Origin: Rhizopus sp. PT2906
Lineage: Eukaryota; Mucoromycota; Mucoromycetes; Mucorales; Rhizopodaceae
Assembly (NCBI GenBank): GCA_025529335.1
Contig: JAMYHX010000322.1
Span: 1-49,238 of the forward strand
Direction of reading: 5' to 3'
Length of the DNA: 49,238 nucleotides
The notes beneath the pieces were generated by a model. That model saw only the letters and a list, made by a program, of their open reading frames with translations. It was not told the origin of the DNA and did no database searches. The position numbers and the translations under genes are program-made. Shown here piece after piece: positions 9,429 through 20,745 of this stretch. The first letter of the stretch is position 1; the number at the start of each line of letters is the position of its first letter.

Positions 9429-10557
9429 CTATTTCAAATTATTTATTAAGGAACTAATATCATGTGGTCCCTGTTGATAGCTGTTTTGAAATATGTTTAA
9501 ACTATCCATTGAGCCATGTAAAGGGGACTGTACGTAGCTACTTAGTCCCATCGAATCACGCTCGTTGGTATGGAGAGGATGTACTGGATTTAGTAACTGT
9601 CCTAGGTTTGGTCTTTCGTTACTATTGTTATTAGTTGTATTGTCTATTAATGCTTGTTGGTCATATACATTGTTATGGTTGCTACTGATGCTACTGTTAC
9701 TACTATTGCTATTACTACTACCGTTGGTAGTATTTATAGCAGTATTCATTTGAATAATTGGGTTGTCATGTTGACCATCATAACTACGAATATTAAAGGA
9801 TGAGACTGAATAATGTCGTTGATGATAGGGTTGGCGATGTTGGGGAAGCATCGGGGTGCTAGGAGACGAGGTGATATGAGATCCAATCGACATGCTACGG
9901 TAAGGTTGATGGTCAAAGGTAGGTTCAACAAAGGGAGGGATTCTGAAATTTTGCTTGACGAGCAACTCTGGTGAGATCTCTAAGCTTGCGAGTTCAGGTA
10001 CGGAAGAGGGTGAGCGTAGTCTATCCTCAAGTACCTCTTGTGGGTTATAATATGATATTAAATGTTGTGCTACGCCATTGATTGTAATGGACATTGTCTT
10101 TTTGATCAGTCCATCCTCTTTAAACTTGTATGAATCTGAGAGTGATCCCACAAGTTGTCTTTCCTTGTGTTTATCAATGATGGATCCATCCACACTAAAG
10201 CTTCTTCTTCCGTTCGAAGAGCCTGAGAGTCTTTTATCACCTGGTATTTTTTTTGTCTAATTCACGGTAAATAAGAAAGTTTCCTAGTATGCGTGAAGGA
10301 GACCAAACACGGCCATCTGTCCAACGTTTGATACCTATGGACAACTATCAGTCGTGAGGGCCTTATAACGTTCTATGGCTGTTACCGGATTCTCGCTCAT
10401 CAAATACAAATATAGAGCCAGATCTAATCATATTTCGTTCCTTTTCTTGTAACCTTCTACATATTCTTGGAAGTAAGCCACGTCGACATCCTTCGAATAT
10501 CAGTAGTACGTCCTGTGTTGTCTCAATATAACCGTGAAAAGTTTCAGTAACCAGCAT
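9429..10557 (-). CDS. WOPR-domain (Gti1/Pac2, Wor1-like) transcription factor with a one-base homopolymer disruption
   Basis: Exon 1 10557-10386, intron 10385-10335 (51 bp), exon 2 10334-9429. WOPR proteins such as Wor1, Ryp1 and Gti1 bind DNA and control morphology or development. The first WOPR block is clear: ETFHGYIETTQDVLLIFEGC, RRGLLPRICRRLQEKER, SGIKRWTDGRVWSPSRIL, NFLIYRELDKK; the second follows at SYKFKEDGLIKKTMSI and LISYYNPQEV. The C-terminal half is Asn/Ser-rich and of low complexity, usual for this family. In exon 2 a run of eight T on the plus strand (10247-10254) shifts the frame between the two WOPR blocks; with seven bases the spliced frame would be 358 codons with no break. 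This may be a sequencing error, an allele or real inactivation. Domain identity is certain; functional state is not. Confidence 0.85.
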
Positions 10558-11092
10558 CTCTTATATAATGTCACGTAATTCAAATGAGCTGCTTTTTAAT
10601 CAACACGTAAGGTAGATTGGTAAGCTAAACGAAACAAAAAAGAGGCGAGGGGCTAAAAGCGAAAGAAAAGTGTGAAAAGTGGGGGCGTCTGGTAACACAG
10701 ATACTATCTCGAATATGGTATGAATGTTTAACCGCTTCATACACTCGTCTTCTTTTTTCTTTATGCTTTTTTTCTTTTCTTTTTTTTTTTTTTTTTTTAT
10801 CAAGTTCAAATATTTCCCAGGCAGGCAACACTAACCAGCAACATTCTAAAAGTGAGCTAACCATGAACGAAGAGTGTAGCAAGAATGTTGATGTAATCAA
10901 TGTGCATAATCGTTTCACAACAGTTTCTGCAACTGTCACCTTTAATCCTGCTAGTTCCCATAAAGTCGTTTCCCTGGCAACGTTGTTTATGTTCTCTATT
11001 TTTATTTTCAGAAATATTAAATACACAAAGAAAAAGAGAAGAGGGAAGAGGGTATTTGTACAACTTGTAATGTGTAGAATAATATATTGCTT
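10558..11092. other. Intergenic: WOPR promoter side and Hsp60 3' flank
   Basis: The WOPR gene is transcribed away from here and the HSP60 gene ends here. A run of about 25 T/C-rich bases (10764-10798) is the main feature; open frames across it are low-complexity Lys/Phe runs and look non-coding. Confidence 0.5.
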
Positions 11093-12988
11093 TTACATCA
11101 TACCACCCATTCCTCCCATGCCTCCCATGCCTCCCATGCCACCCATAGGGGAGGCAGCACCAGCCTTGACAGGAGCATCAGTGATCATACATTCAGTAGT
11201 AGTCAAAAGAGATGCAACACCAGCAGCATCAACCAAAGCAGTACGAACAACCTTGGTAGGGTCAACAATACCACGTTCAATCATATCAACATATTCATTT
11301 GTGGAAGCGTCATAACCCCAGTTAATGTTATCAGGGTGTTCTTCCAAAAGCTTGCCAGCAACAACAGATCCTTCTCCTCCAGCGTTGTCAACAATAGTGC
11401 GGCAAGGGTTTTGAATAGCTTGACGGATAATGTTGATACCAAGTTGTTGGTCAAAGTTGGCACCCTTCAAGTTATCAAGAGACTTGGCAGCCTTCAAGAG
11501 GGCAACACCACCACCGGGAACAATACCTTCTTCAACAGCAGCACGAGTGGCACACAAGGCATCATCGAATCTACAGAATGAATTTAATACCTATATCACC
11601 CAATTCATCCATCTCTCTTACCTGTCCTTCTTTTCACCGACTTCAACTTCAGAAGAACCACCGACCTTGATGACAGCAACACCACCAGAGAGCTTAGCAA
11701 GACGTTCCTGGAGCTTTTCCTTTTCATATTCAGAAGTGCTAGGGTCTTCAATAGCACCACGGATTTGTTCGCAGCGTTGAGCAATGGCATCCTTGCTACC
11801 AGCACCGTTCAAGATGATGGTGTCTTCCTTGGTGATAGTAACTGAACCAGTGGTACCAAAGAATTCAGGGCTAGCCTTTTCCAATTTGACATCAAGTTCG
11901 TCAGAGAAGACGGTAGAGTTGGTCAAGATACCGATATCACCCAAAATGGACTTGCGGTTGTCACCAAAACCGGGAGCCTTGACAGCGGCAACTTGAATTT
12001 GACCACGGAGCTTGTTCAAGATACAGGCAGCAAGGGCTTCACCGTCGAGATCTTCAGCGATGATCAAGAGAGGACGACGTTGAGTAGCGGCGGTTTCGAG
12101 AGCAGGCAAGATATCTTGGAGAAGAGAGATCTTCTTTTCGGACAACAAGATCAAGGGCTTTTCGAATTCAACCTTTTGTGTCTTGGTATCGGTGATGAAG
12201 TAAGGGGAGATGAAACCACGGTCAAAGCGCATACCCTCGGTGACTTCCAATTCATCGTCGATTGTCTTTCCGGCCTTTACAGTGATGACACCTTCCTTAC
12301 CAACGCGTTCCATAGCTTGAGCAATCATGTTACCGACATGCTTATCACCGTTAGCAGAGATGGTAGCAACCTAAAAAGAAAGATCTAAGTCAACGTTTTC
12401 TTATTCCTCTGAAAAAAAAAAGGGGGTACTTACTTGAGCAACTTCTTGAGGAGTTGTGATAACCTTGGTGTGAGCCTTCAAGAAGTCAACAACGGCATCA
12501 ACAGCCATTTGAGCACCGCGACGGAGATCCATAGGATTGCAGCCAGCAGCAACATTCTTGACACCTTCAGTAAAGATGGCACGAGTCAAGACGGTAGCAG
12601 TGGTAGTACCATCACCGGCAATTTCGTTTGTCTTGCTTGCAACGTCTTGAACAAGTCTATTTTATCTAAGTACATCTTATCATGGATTGACAATGAGCAT
12701 CACTTACCTAGCACCCAAGTTTTCAAACTTGTCTTCCAAGACAATAGACTTGGCGACAGTAACACCATCCTTGGTGATCTTAGGGGAGCCATAGGGTTGT
12801 TCAATCAAGACGTTACGACCCTTGGGACCGAGAGTGACAGCAACGGATTTGGCCAAAACGTCAACACCTCTCAAGAGAGCGGCGCGACCTTCGACACCAA
12901 ACTTGATTTCTTTGTGAGAAGAGTAAAGACGGCGAAGGACACCGGTGGATGAGGGTTGACGAAGAGCTTTGACAGCCAAACGGTTCAT
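11093..12988 (-). CDS. HSP60: Mitochondrial chaperonin Hsp60
   Basis: Exons 12988-12708, 12656-12434, 12370-11622 and 11570-11093; introns 51, 63 and 51 bp; 576 aa. Hsp60 forms the GroEL-like double ring that folds imported mitochondrial proteins with Hsp10. The N-terminus is an Arg/Leu/Ser-rich presequence (about residues 1-24). Diagnostic GroEL motifs follow: VTLGPKGRNVLIEQ, ITKDGVTVAKSI, EIAGDGTTTATVL, EEGIVPGGGVALL and the Gly-Gly-Met repeat tail (GGMGGMGGMGGM) ending at the stop. Length agrees with fungal Hsp60 of about 570-580 aa. A TATA element and GAA repeats spaced as a heat-shock element lie upstream. No defect seen. Confidence 0.97.
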
Positions 12989-13040
12989 TTTAAAGTTACG
13001 AGAAGAAAAAGTCTAAAAATTGAAAGGGGGGTTTAGTGGA

Positions 13041-13095
13041 ATATATAAATCCTGTTGACCCCCGGACTACTTGAATCTGGTAGAAAGGCCTAGAA
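13041..13095 (-). promoter_or_regulatory. Hsp60 promoter: TATA box and step-type heat-shock element
   Basis: An AT-rich TATA element (13041-13049) lies about 55 bp upstream of the HSP60 ATG. Further upstream, three GAA triplets at 13073-13075, 13083-13085 and 13093-13095 repeat every 10 bp. Heat-shock factor sites built of GAA units separated by ten bases are known as step-type elements. Seen from the gene (minus strand) these are TTC units. The match is exact in spacing, but three GAA triplets can occur by chance in AT-rich DNA, so function is inference supported by the gene type. Confidence 0.55.
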
Positions 13096-14311
13096 AAGGT
13101 GGCTTAGGCAGAGCACCATTAATGCAGAAGTCTACCATTGTTCTTTAATATCGTTAATGACAAGAACTAAATGTATAGCTTTTGAGAATCCAAGTGTATG
13201 CACTTGTCTACATTGTACTTTCTTTTCTGATTGATATTTCTCTTGATTCCTTTTTTTGTTTTTTCCCTTTGTTTGTTATTTTTTTCCCACAATGCTTATT
13301 CCAAGAGATTTCTAATGGAGATCGAATTCCACGGGAAAACAGTAAAAGGATGCATTCAAATTCAGAATAACACACTGTACCTTTCTTTCTTTCTTTTTTT
13401 TGTATTGGTGAATTTAACTTGTTCAGACATGCCTTCTAAATCTTGTTTTATTTAAACTCACATTATACTACGAGTTCATTGTTCAAGACGCGTAACTTGA
13501 ATGCGAATGAAAAGCTTATTGTTATTGGACCTTTTTGAGAAACTCAGTTGCCAATTAGATTTGCTTTAGAGTACACTCTAGTTGATATATGAATATGCAA
13601 CTATAAATTATGTGTGTGTGTGTGTATGTGGGATATTGTAAGTGATATATAGCATAATGAAAGAAAGAAAGAGAAAGGAATACAAAAAGATAAGGATTGC
13701 ATATTGATGCGTGTGTATGATCGATAACTATCATATGAATATTGTTACTATCAAAAGATAAAGACCCCTTTACAAAATATAATTAGAAATATGCAACACT
13801 GCCTTTAAAAAGTAGAGCTGTTCTTGATTATGATTCGTTTCATTTCAGATATCCATTATCTATAAGATAAATAGTTTTATAAAAAGAAATTACATAGTAT
13901 ACACATAAATATCTGTAAAAGGGCTCATACAATTGTTAAGAAAGAACAAGAAATAAATCTGATAACAAGATTACTCATGTCTGTGTGTTTAGTGTGTAAC
14001 AAGCATTTGATAAGATTGGTTGATGCATTACAAAATGTCAAACCTGCCATTTAATTTTTCAGCAACTAAAACTGAGACTTTTTGACAGGCCATTCTTTTT
14101 TTTTTTTTTCTCTTTTTTATATTTTTATTTTTTTACATCACTTATTCCTTTTCCTACTGTTTACTTTTTTCCTTTTTTATATTATTAAAGACTGAAAAAG
14201 AAGTAAAGAGTGACATATCAAGATGGCTTCACAAAACATAAACATTGCATTTAAGCGTAACTCTATGTAAGCCACAGAAAAAAAAAAGCAACAGAAAATA
14301 ACTCCCTTCTC
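13096..14311. other. Long intergenic region without a supported gene
   Basis: About 1.2 kb between the divergent HSP60 and zinc-finger genes. It holds T-rich and AAAG-rich tracts, a short GT run (13611-13624) and T runs at about 14096-14110. The open frames are low-complexity Phe/Leu runs. It probably contains the promoters of both genes. Confidence 0.5.
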
Positions 14312-14364
14312 ATGGCGTAGCAACAACAATAGCAACAATAACAGTAGCAATAATGGAGCCGTAG
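14312..14364 (+). promoter_or_regulatory. Two minimal upstream ORFs before the Sfp1-like start
   Basis: The leader carries ATG GCG TAG (14312-14320) and ATG GAG CCG TAG (14353-14364). The second stop is two bases before the main ATG at 14367. Both are real ATG-stop units on the sense strand; whether they are inside the mRNA and affect translation depends on the unknown transcription start. Confidence 0.4.
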
Positions 14365-14366
14365 CC

Positions 14367-15212
14367 ATGTCCTATTCACCTTCTTCTCATACTATGCCAG
14401 CTATCTTTCAGCATAGAGACAGTTTTGTTCATCAAAGAGAACTTGAATCTAATTTCTGTAGTGATTTAGTGTGCTGTGGAACACATATTAAGGATCTTCA
14501 TGAGTTACTTCATCATTATGAAGAACATCACCATGCACCAATAGAAGAAGAACCTGAACCAAAAGAACCTGATTTACCCATGGAAGACTTAGATTCACCT
14601 TTTTCTGCTCCATTATCCACTCAACCTACTGAGGTCACCCCACTGGTGAACCCACTACTTCGCAGCTTTGAAAGCTTTCGAGAAAAGCCCAACGAAAGAA
14701 GCAGCCCATCCAATGTACATAACAGCAATAATAATAAATTCGGTAGACATACAGAAGAAATTTTGAAGCAGGCCTTACCAGCATTAGTTAATCCTGATAA
14801 TGACCTTAGACCTGGTACACCCGATCTTCACTTTCTACGAACAGAAGTTTTATATCAAACATGCGGTAAAGCAAGCATATTTCGGCTTGTTTCTCTTTTT
14901 TTTTTTTACTTATATTCTTCTATAGATGATGGACAAGATAAACCATACAAATGCCAAATAGCAGGTTGTGATAAAGCTTACAAAAATCCTAATGGATTGA
15001 AATATCATCAAACGCACGGTCACTCAGAGGAAGATATGTTGAGTGAAGCAGAAAGAGATGCACAAAAACCCTACATGTGCACCATAGGCTATTGTAACAA
15101 AAGATATAAAAATCTGAATGGGTTAAAATATCATATTGAGCATTCGCATATTGCAAAATTGAAACAATATCCATTGGATGGGCAATTGTCATGGCAACCG
15201 CCTTCCAGCTAA
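14367..15212 (+). CDS. Sfp1-like C2H2 zinc-finger transcription factor
   Basis: Exons 14367-14865 and 14926-15212 with a 60-bp intron; 261 aa. Sfp1 and relatives regulate ribosomal-protein and growth genes. An N-terminal motif (FCSDLVCCG, DLHELLHHYEEHH; about residues 30-56) matches the conserved block of Sfp1-like proteins. After a Pro/Glu-rich linker come two C-terminal fingers with long spacing: YKCQIAGCDKAYKNPNGLKY with its HQTHGH end, then YMCTIGYCNKRYKNLNGLKY with HIEHSH. The split-finger arrangement with the repeated NGLKYH core is typical of this family. The start is preceded by two tiny ATG-stop units. The name is by motif resemblance; a different member of the same zinc-finger group is possible. 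Confidence 0.8.
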   Translation: MSYSPSSHTMPAIFQHRDSFVHQRELESNFCSDLVCCGTHIKDLHELLHHYEEHHHAPIEEEPEPKEPDLPMEDLDSPFSAPLSTQPTEVTPLVNPLLRSFESFREKPNERSSPSNVHNSNNNKFGRHTEEILKQALPALVNPDNDLRPGTPDLHFLRTEVLYQTCGKASIFRLVSLFFFYLYSSIDDGQDKPYKCQIAGCDKAYKNPNGLKYHQTHGHSEEDMLSEAERDAQKPYMCTIGYCNKRYKNLNGLKYHIEHSHIAKLKQYPLDGQLSWQPPSS

Positions 15213-16182
15213 AATAAATTTGTGATATTTGTGTATGTGTACACTAGGAGAATTCGCAATCTATTTTTTGTTTTTTCCTTTTTCATAAAAATGAAACATA
15301 GTTATACTAGTTTATCACTTGCGAGTGCATATAAACAAAGAGTATCTTTTAATTTTCTTGATAATGATTTGGATTATCATTTTATCATATTAAATCGATC
15401 GAGCCATGGTTACATTAGAACAGCTAGAACACGCACATTCATGGTTGCCATGGATATAAATAAAAAAAAAACCACTGCATTAAATTTACGATACAAGTAT
15501 AAATACATAAACAGATAACTTTTGAATAATTTTAATAATTAAAATGGTAAAATTTGTTAGACGAAAGGGACAAACTAGTGATATTAGGCCTATGTCGTCA
15601 TGATATGCTCATAGGGGAAAGAGAAATGGCCGAACGGATTGCCAGGCTGATAGAGAGAACCAACGATGGGAACAAAGTAAAAAAGACACACACACAATGG
15701 ACATCCACATTCATACACATATATATATATATATATATATATGCATATAATATGTCTGATAGATAAATGTTGCCATTGAGTTATTGTTTGCTGATTATGA
15801 CAATGCATTAGCACGAATGGCAATATGTATGTATTTTAATGGAAATTGTTTTAATAACCAATTGTTCCCAGAATGAATTCACAGACCTATTGCTATTATT
15901 GTTGAGTCAAAAAGCAGAATGTCAATGTCAACAGATCACTATTCAGGTACAGGTACTTTTAAGCATGAGATCCAGGCAATACAAGTATCGATCATTATTA
16001 TAAAAGCTACTATTGTTGTCATGGAAACAAAGGACATGAAGCAAAAAATCCGAAAAAAGCTATGCTTGTCGGAGAACTAAAAGCTTATTTTCAAATCTTT
16101 CATTCAATCACACCTACCCTTTTTCTTTCTTTCTTTTTTTTTTTTTTTTATTTTCTCTTCTTGTGTGTTTGTTTTATATAAA
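15213..16182. other. Intergenic region with microsatellites
   Basis: No gene supported. Includes CA-type repeats near 15686-15695, an AT dinucleotide run at 15719-15742 and a T run before the RasGEF start (about 16135-16150). Confidence 0.5.
15719..15742. repeat. AT dinucleotide microsatellite
   Basis: About twelve AT units, preceded by an ACAC-type stretch. Similar AT runs occur at 25438-25457, 26224-26245 and 47456-47477. Confidence 0.9.
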
Positions 16183-18397
16183 ATGGAAGATGAATCCATT
16201 GAAGAATTAGTATCTTTGGCTATTCAATTAGAAGAGAAAGGACAGATTAAAGTAGACATTACAAATATACAAATATAGCTTTGAATTGATACTTAGTGTC
16301 TACATAGGATGCTTACTTTTCTTTTACTTCCTTAAGCCAAAAAGCAATACAGTCTTTAACAGAAATTAAATTTGTACATTCATGTAAACAATAAGCTCTA
16401 TAGTTTTATTTTATGCTAATACTATTTTTAGCCATCATTTCAATCCCAAAGCAGCACGCTGTCCTTCTTTCAGCCATAAGAACATGTTTACTACACATTG
16501 AATCAATTATTGAGAGCCATTCGACAATATCAAGACAAATGACTGGTGAATCCAAGCAGGTTCCTCCACCTTTACCTCCAAAGCCTACAAAGATACAGAA
16601 GCCTCTTGTACCACCCAAACCTGCTCGTGTTTCTCGTCCTTCTTCTGTTATTATAAAAGAAGAAATAGGTAAAGGAATAATAATAATAATAAATGTGATA
16701 TATAAGCTGACAATTCAATAGATAACAATGATGGACTATTAGTAAAACCACGTGTCAATCATAACATCAGTAATAGTAGTCGACCTATCAGTTTACCTGC
16801 AGCTCGTCATCATTATCAACAAACAAATACGAGACCACAGACAGAATACTTGAATGAACCACGAGCCGTAGACGTTGTGGCTGAAGGTGAAGTGGATCCT
16901 AATTACCTTGTTCCTGCTCAAACAAATGCTGGTGATAGTTTGACACCTGCTATAGTCTCTTCAATGAATACCGATCACGTTCCTCTTATTCCCGCTCCAC
17001 CACTTCTCACAACCCATCGTAACCTGCAAGCCAAGCTGGATGACTTGGAAGAGAAACTGAGACAATGTAGAATGAAAAAACAAGCGATTATGGAAGGCAG
17101 ACAACCTGAAACAGACAATATGACCGAGGAAAGTTTGGATCAAATGATTGCTCAATATTTACATGTCATGGCTGAAATTAAAGCAACATTGAATGGTGTA
17201 CGAACAATCTACATGAGTGCAGCTACGATACCGAATGTACTCCAATTCCAAGCACACATCATTGCCTATCAGCTAACACTCATTGATGCTTCTATATTTA
17301 ATGCAATACCTCCTCAAGCCTTATTAGAACATTCATCAAAACACCCTCATCCTCGCATTGTTGCATCTACTGATTTTTTTAATTACATCACCCGTTTTAT
17401 AGAACACTCTATTCTTCTGCCCCAAGAGGCTTCTGCACGAGCTCAGCATATCCATTATTGGATCAAAGTGGCTTCTCGCTGCTTAGATGTAAATAACTAT
17501 CAAACACTAAAAGCCATCGTTTCAGCATTAAATACTCCACCTGTACAACGTCTGAAGAGGACATGGTCTTATATACCAAAGAAAAGCTCAACAAAATTAG
17601 AGACATTAAATGACCTCATGTCTGAGGCCAATAACTATGGAAATTATCGTGAACACATGGGAATGGTCAATACAACGGTGGTGAATGGGAAGAGTGTACA
17701 AATGATTCGTGATGAGCATTTCTCAAGGCCTACGGTTCCCTTTTTAGGCACCTTTATTCATGATGTAACATATCTTTTGGCTGCCTTCAAATCCAGTCCA
17801 GCGGCAGCAACGATGTCACCCGAGGAGGAGCCCAGGATTCAGGAAGTGTTGAACACAATGCGCCGGTTTCAAACTGGCCCACGATATACACCAACGATAC
17901 CCTCTTTTCTCTTAAAGTCATCTCAAAAGCATCATTTTAGGCCGGCCATCTCTAATGCTCTACACCGAGGTGCGTCTCGTATCCAGCGCATGAGTGGTGG
18001 AAACATCTTTGGATTCGATTCTAGTAGTAACAGCAACAGTAGCGGCGTAAGCTCCTCTAGTCTGAGTTTTATGAGCGATAAAGAGGATGATGAAGATAAT
18101 TTGGAAGAGCAGCAAAAGATGGCAACGCAATATCTCCTGATGCGATCATGGGTCAGTCAGAACACAGTAGACGAACTTAGTACATTGCGTGAGCCTCTAC
18201 AGTCAAAATCGAATAGTATGTACGGGTCACGTAGTAACAGTAATGGGCCTACGAGTTCAATCAGCATGAATCGGACAAGTTCCATGTTTAGCAATACAAG
18301 TTCCAATGTTCGCTTCAGTACAGGATCAACCTCATTAAATACCTCAGGAGGCAGTGGAGGTGATAGCCGACCAGCAAGCATGGATGGCTACGTCTAA
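16183..18397 (+). CDS. RasGEF (Cdc25-type) domain protein with N-terminal helical module
   Basis: Exons 16183-16251, 16308-16383, 16432-16668 and 16722-18397; introns 48-56 bp; 685 aa. The catalytic RasGEF domain promotes GDP release from Ras or Rap-like GTPases. It is clear at about residues 295-540: AYQLTLIDASIFNAIPPQAL, ITRFIEHSILLPQEASARAQ, HYWIKVASRCLDVNNYQTLK, IVSALNTPPVQRLKRTW, PFLGTFIHDVTYLLAA. The N-terminus (MEDESIEELVSLAIQLEEKG, then DAYFSFTSLSQKAIQSL) looks like a small helical bundle of MIT or dimerisation type. A Pro-rich patch (PPPLPPKP, PLVPPKPARV) could bind SH3 domains. The C-terminus is Ser-rich. First exon chosen because it is the only ATG giving an open, correctly phased join. 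Confidence 0.9.
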
Positions 18398-18469
18398 TTT
18401 AGTGTATTACTTAAACATGATATATATATATGTCTGTCTATGCATATTTGTATATTACATTACATGTAT

Positions 18470-18504
18470 ATGTGTGTGAGTGTGTGTGTGTGTGTGTGTA
18501 TGTG
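18470..18504. repeat. GT/TG microsatellite
   Basis: TG dinucleotides dominate, with a pure run at 18481-18499, in the 3' flank of the RasGEF gene. Confidence 0.85.
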
Positions 18505-18618
18505 CTGGCTGGAACTCACAAATAAAATATATCGTTGGAATCATTCATGAACTGAGTTGCAGATAAATGTATATAAATTGTCTGAAAACAATAAAAAATT
18601 TTAATAGATCTTTACAGA

Positions 18619-19632
18619 ATGACAAGTGAAGACAATACGTTTAATTTCAACTTTGACGATGATATTTTCGGCGAAACTAAAGAAAAGCAACAAGTCGAGT
18701 TATCAACTATAGATTATCAAGCAAAAGTTGAAACGGATGGAGTAAAATATAAACATGATCTATTACTTTATTAATCTAATTGTTCAAACAGTGGTTTCAT
18801 TCAGATAAATCTATAGAAGAGTTAATGTTGGAAACACATGGTCCTAATCAATTAAAGAATTCAATTGAGCATGACTATCTATACAAAAGATATGATATAG
18901 CTTTGGATAAATGTTTGGAATATATTAGAGTAGCCCGTACGAACGATCAATGTAAAGTTAGTGGGACAAAGGAACTAGTTGAGATGGCTATGCATTGTGC
19001 TGCCAAATTGAATAAATTAGACATTATAAACAAGTTGTTGGATGAGAAACAAGTAAGAATGAGATAAAAAAAAAAAAAGAGAGAAAGAAATGGTTCACTA
19101 ACATGGCATATATATATAGTCTACAGTTGATACCGGTCTATTATTGACTAGAGGGAAATTCTTGCCTCTTGTAGGACGATATAAGGAAGCGATGCATACG
19201 TATATCGAATATCATAAGGAAAGAAAGTTAGATTACAAAGTATGGAATGCTATGGCCAACGTATTCATGTTATCAGCAGAAAATGACAGTGAGAAAAGAC
19301 AAGACATGCGATATCATTTGGCCAATCTTTCCATGATTCGTGCTATACATATTTATACAAACTCAAGATGGAGAAACAAGATCGATTTTGTAAAGAATAG
19401 GTTTGAAAAAGAATTAAAATCATTAGAAGCACGTTTGGAGATAACGAAAGAGCGTCAAGGCGATGCAGACAAATTTGTAGAATGGATGTCGACTGATGAC
19501 AAGAGTATAGAGGATGCAGGATTAAGCTCATTTGACTGGCAAGACATCATTTGGATTTATAAAGACTGGATACTAAGACAGGACATTGAAGTAGAAGAAG
19601 ACAATACAATAAAAGCAGTTAAAGATTTATAA
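18619..19632 (+). CDS. Conserved hypothetical protein, possibly C8orf76-like, helical repeat
   Basis: Exons 18619-18741, 18792-19052 and 19120-19632, all phase 0; 298 aa. An acidic N-terminus (NFNFDDDIFGETKE) precedes WFHSDKSIEELMLETH and pairs of helices resembling TPR repeats (YLYKRYDIALDKCLEYI, MAMHCAAKLNKLDIINKL, VGRYKEAMHTYIEYHKER, KVWNAMANVFML). The order of an acidic FxxxDxxF-like start, a W-F motif and helical repeats recalls vertebrate C8orf76, a poorly studied TPR protein; this is a weak suggestion from memory. No catalytic motif. The stop lies 20 bp from the stop of the convergent 14-3-3 gene. Confidence 0.75.
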
Positions 19633-19652
19633 TCACTTCTTTAATCATTAAT

Positions 19653-20745
19653 TTAAGCATCAGTTGGTCCTTTTGCTTCTTCAGCCTTGTCATTGGCTTC
19701 TATTAAAAAAGTTAATAGGGTGATATTAATAATAACAATAAAAAGTTTACCTTGAAGGTCTGATGTCCATAAAGTCAAGTTGTCTCTTAACAGTTGCATG
19801 ATCAAGGTAGAATCCTTGTATGACTCTTCGCTCAAGTTATCAAGTTCAGCGATGGCATCATCAAAGGCGTGTTTAGCCAAATGACAAGCTTTATCAGGTG
19901 AGTTGTAAATTTCATAGTAAAAGACAGAGTAGTTTAAGGCGAGACCCAAACGAATAGGGTGAGTAGGAGCCAACTCAGCTTGAGCAATTTGTGTAGCATT
20001 CTCGTAAGCTTCACGAGCAGCATGTGCAGCGTCCTCACGAGCACTTCCAGTAGCATATTCGGCAACATAGCGGTGATAGTCACCCTTCCTATGTGAAGAG
20101 AAAAAAAAATGTATATGTCAGAGAGAGAGAGAGAGATAAAAGATATAAAACCTACATCTTGTAGTAAAAAACTTGAACTTCTTTCTCTTTTGCAGATGGA
20201 ATCAAGTGTTCATCCAAGAGACTCAGGATATCAGCACAAACTTCATAAAGTTCTGACTCAATCTTTTCTCTGTATTGCTTGATTTTGGATACTTGGGTCT
20301 CATGACCTTTCATTTCTTCTTTTTGTTCAATAGATGAAACAATTCTCCATGAGGCACGACGAGCACCGATGACATTTTTATATGCGACAGATAAAAGGTT
20401 ACGTTCTTCAACTGTTAAATCGATACCCATCTGAAGATATCCTTTAATATATGTTGTGCATATCTCATATTTAACTTTTACCTTTGCGACGTCCTTCATG
20501 AAAGAGACCATTTCTATACTACGATATTTGGTATATGTTCTATGCTTTATAGTTTTAACTTACCATCATAACGTTCTGCTTGTTCGGCAATCTTTGCCAT
20601 GTAAACCTTTTTTATTACAGTTAGAGAGTCATTAACAGTTTATGCTTTTCAATTATGGTTCTTACTTTGTCTTCACGTTCCTATACGTTATGTTAGTAAA
20701 CTACATCCTTCAACCAGAGTCATTTCATATACTTACATTAGCCAT
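19653..20745 (-). CDS. 14-3-3 protein
   Basis: Seven exons: 20745-20737, 20680-20666, 20606-20564, 20513-20482, 20430-20156, 20088-19751, 19699-19653; 252 aa. 14-3-3 dimers bind phospho-Ser/Thr motifs in signalling proteins. Recognised blocks: YMAKIAEQAERYDEMVSFMK at the N-terminus, ERNLLSVAYKNVIGARRASW, the KGDYHRYVAEYATG helix, HPIRLGLALNYSVFYYEI and the C-terminal TLIMQLLRDNLTLWTSDLQ followed by an acidic tail. All key groove residues I expect (Lys, Arg, Arg-Tyr, Asn) have counterparts. Oddities: the first coding exon is only 9 bases (Met-Ala-Asn) and the second 15 bases, so automated predictors may miss the true start. Yeast homologues are BMH1/BMH2. Confidence 0.96.

Noticed and set aside
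9565..9753. Plus-strand open frame rich in Leu/Val opposite the WOPR gene
   Set aside because: It mirrors the Asn/Ser repeats of the WOPR C-terminus and has no motif; a shadow frame.
10229..10246. A tiny intron to explain the WOPR frame break
   Set aside because: The only GT..AG pair in place is 18 bases, too short for splicing.
10600..11063. Several overlapping frames with poly-Lys or Phe runs
   Set aside because: They arise from T/A-rich tracts between genes, with no domain and no plausible start context.
11993..12952. Long plus-strand frames across Hsp60
   Set aside because: Antisense of a conserved chaperonin gene; translations show no domain.
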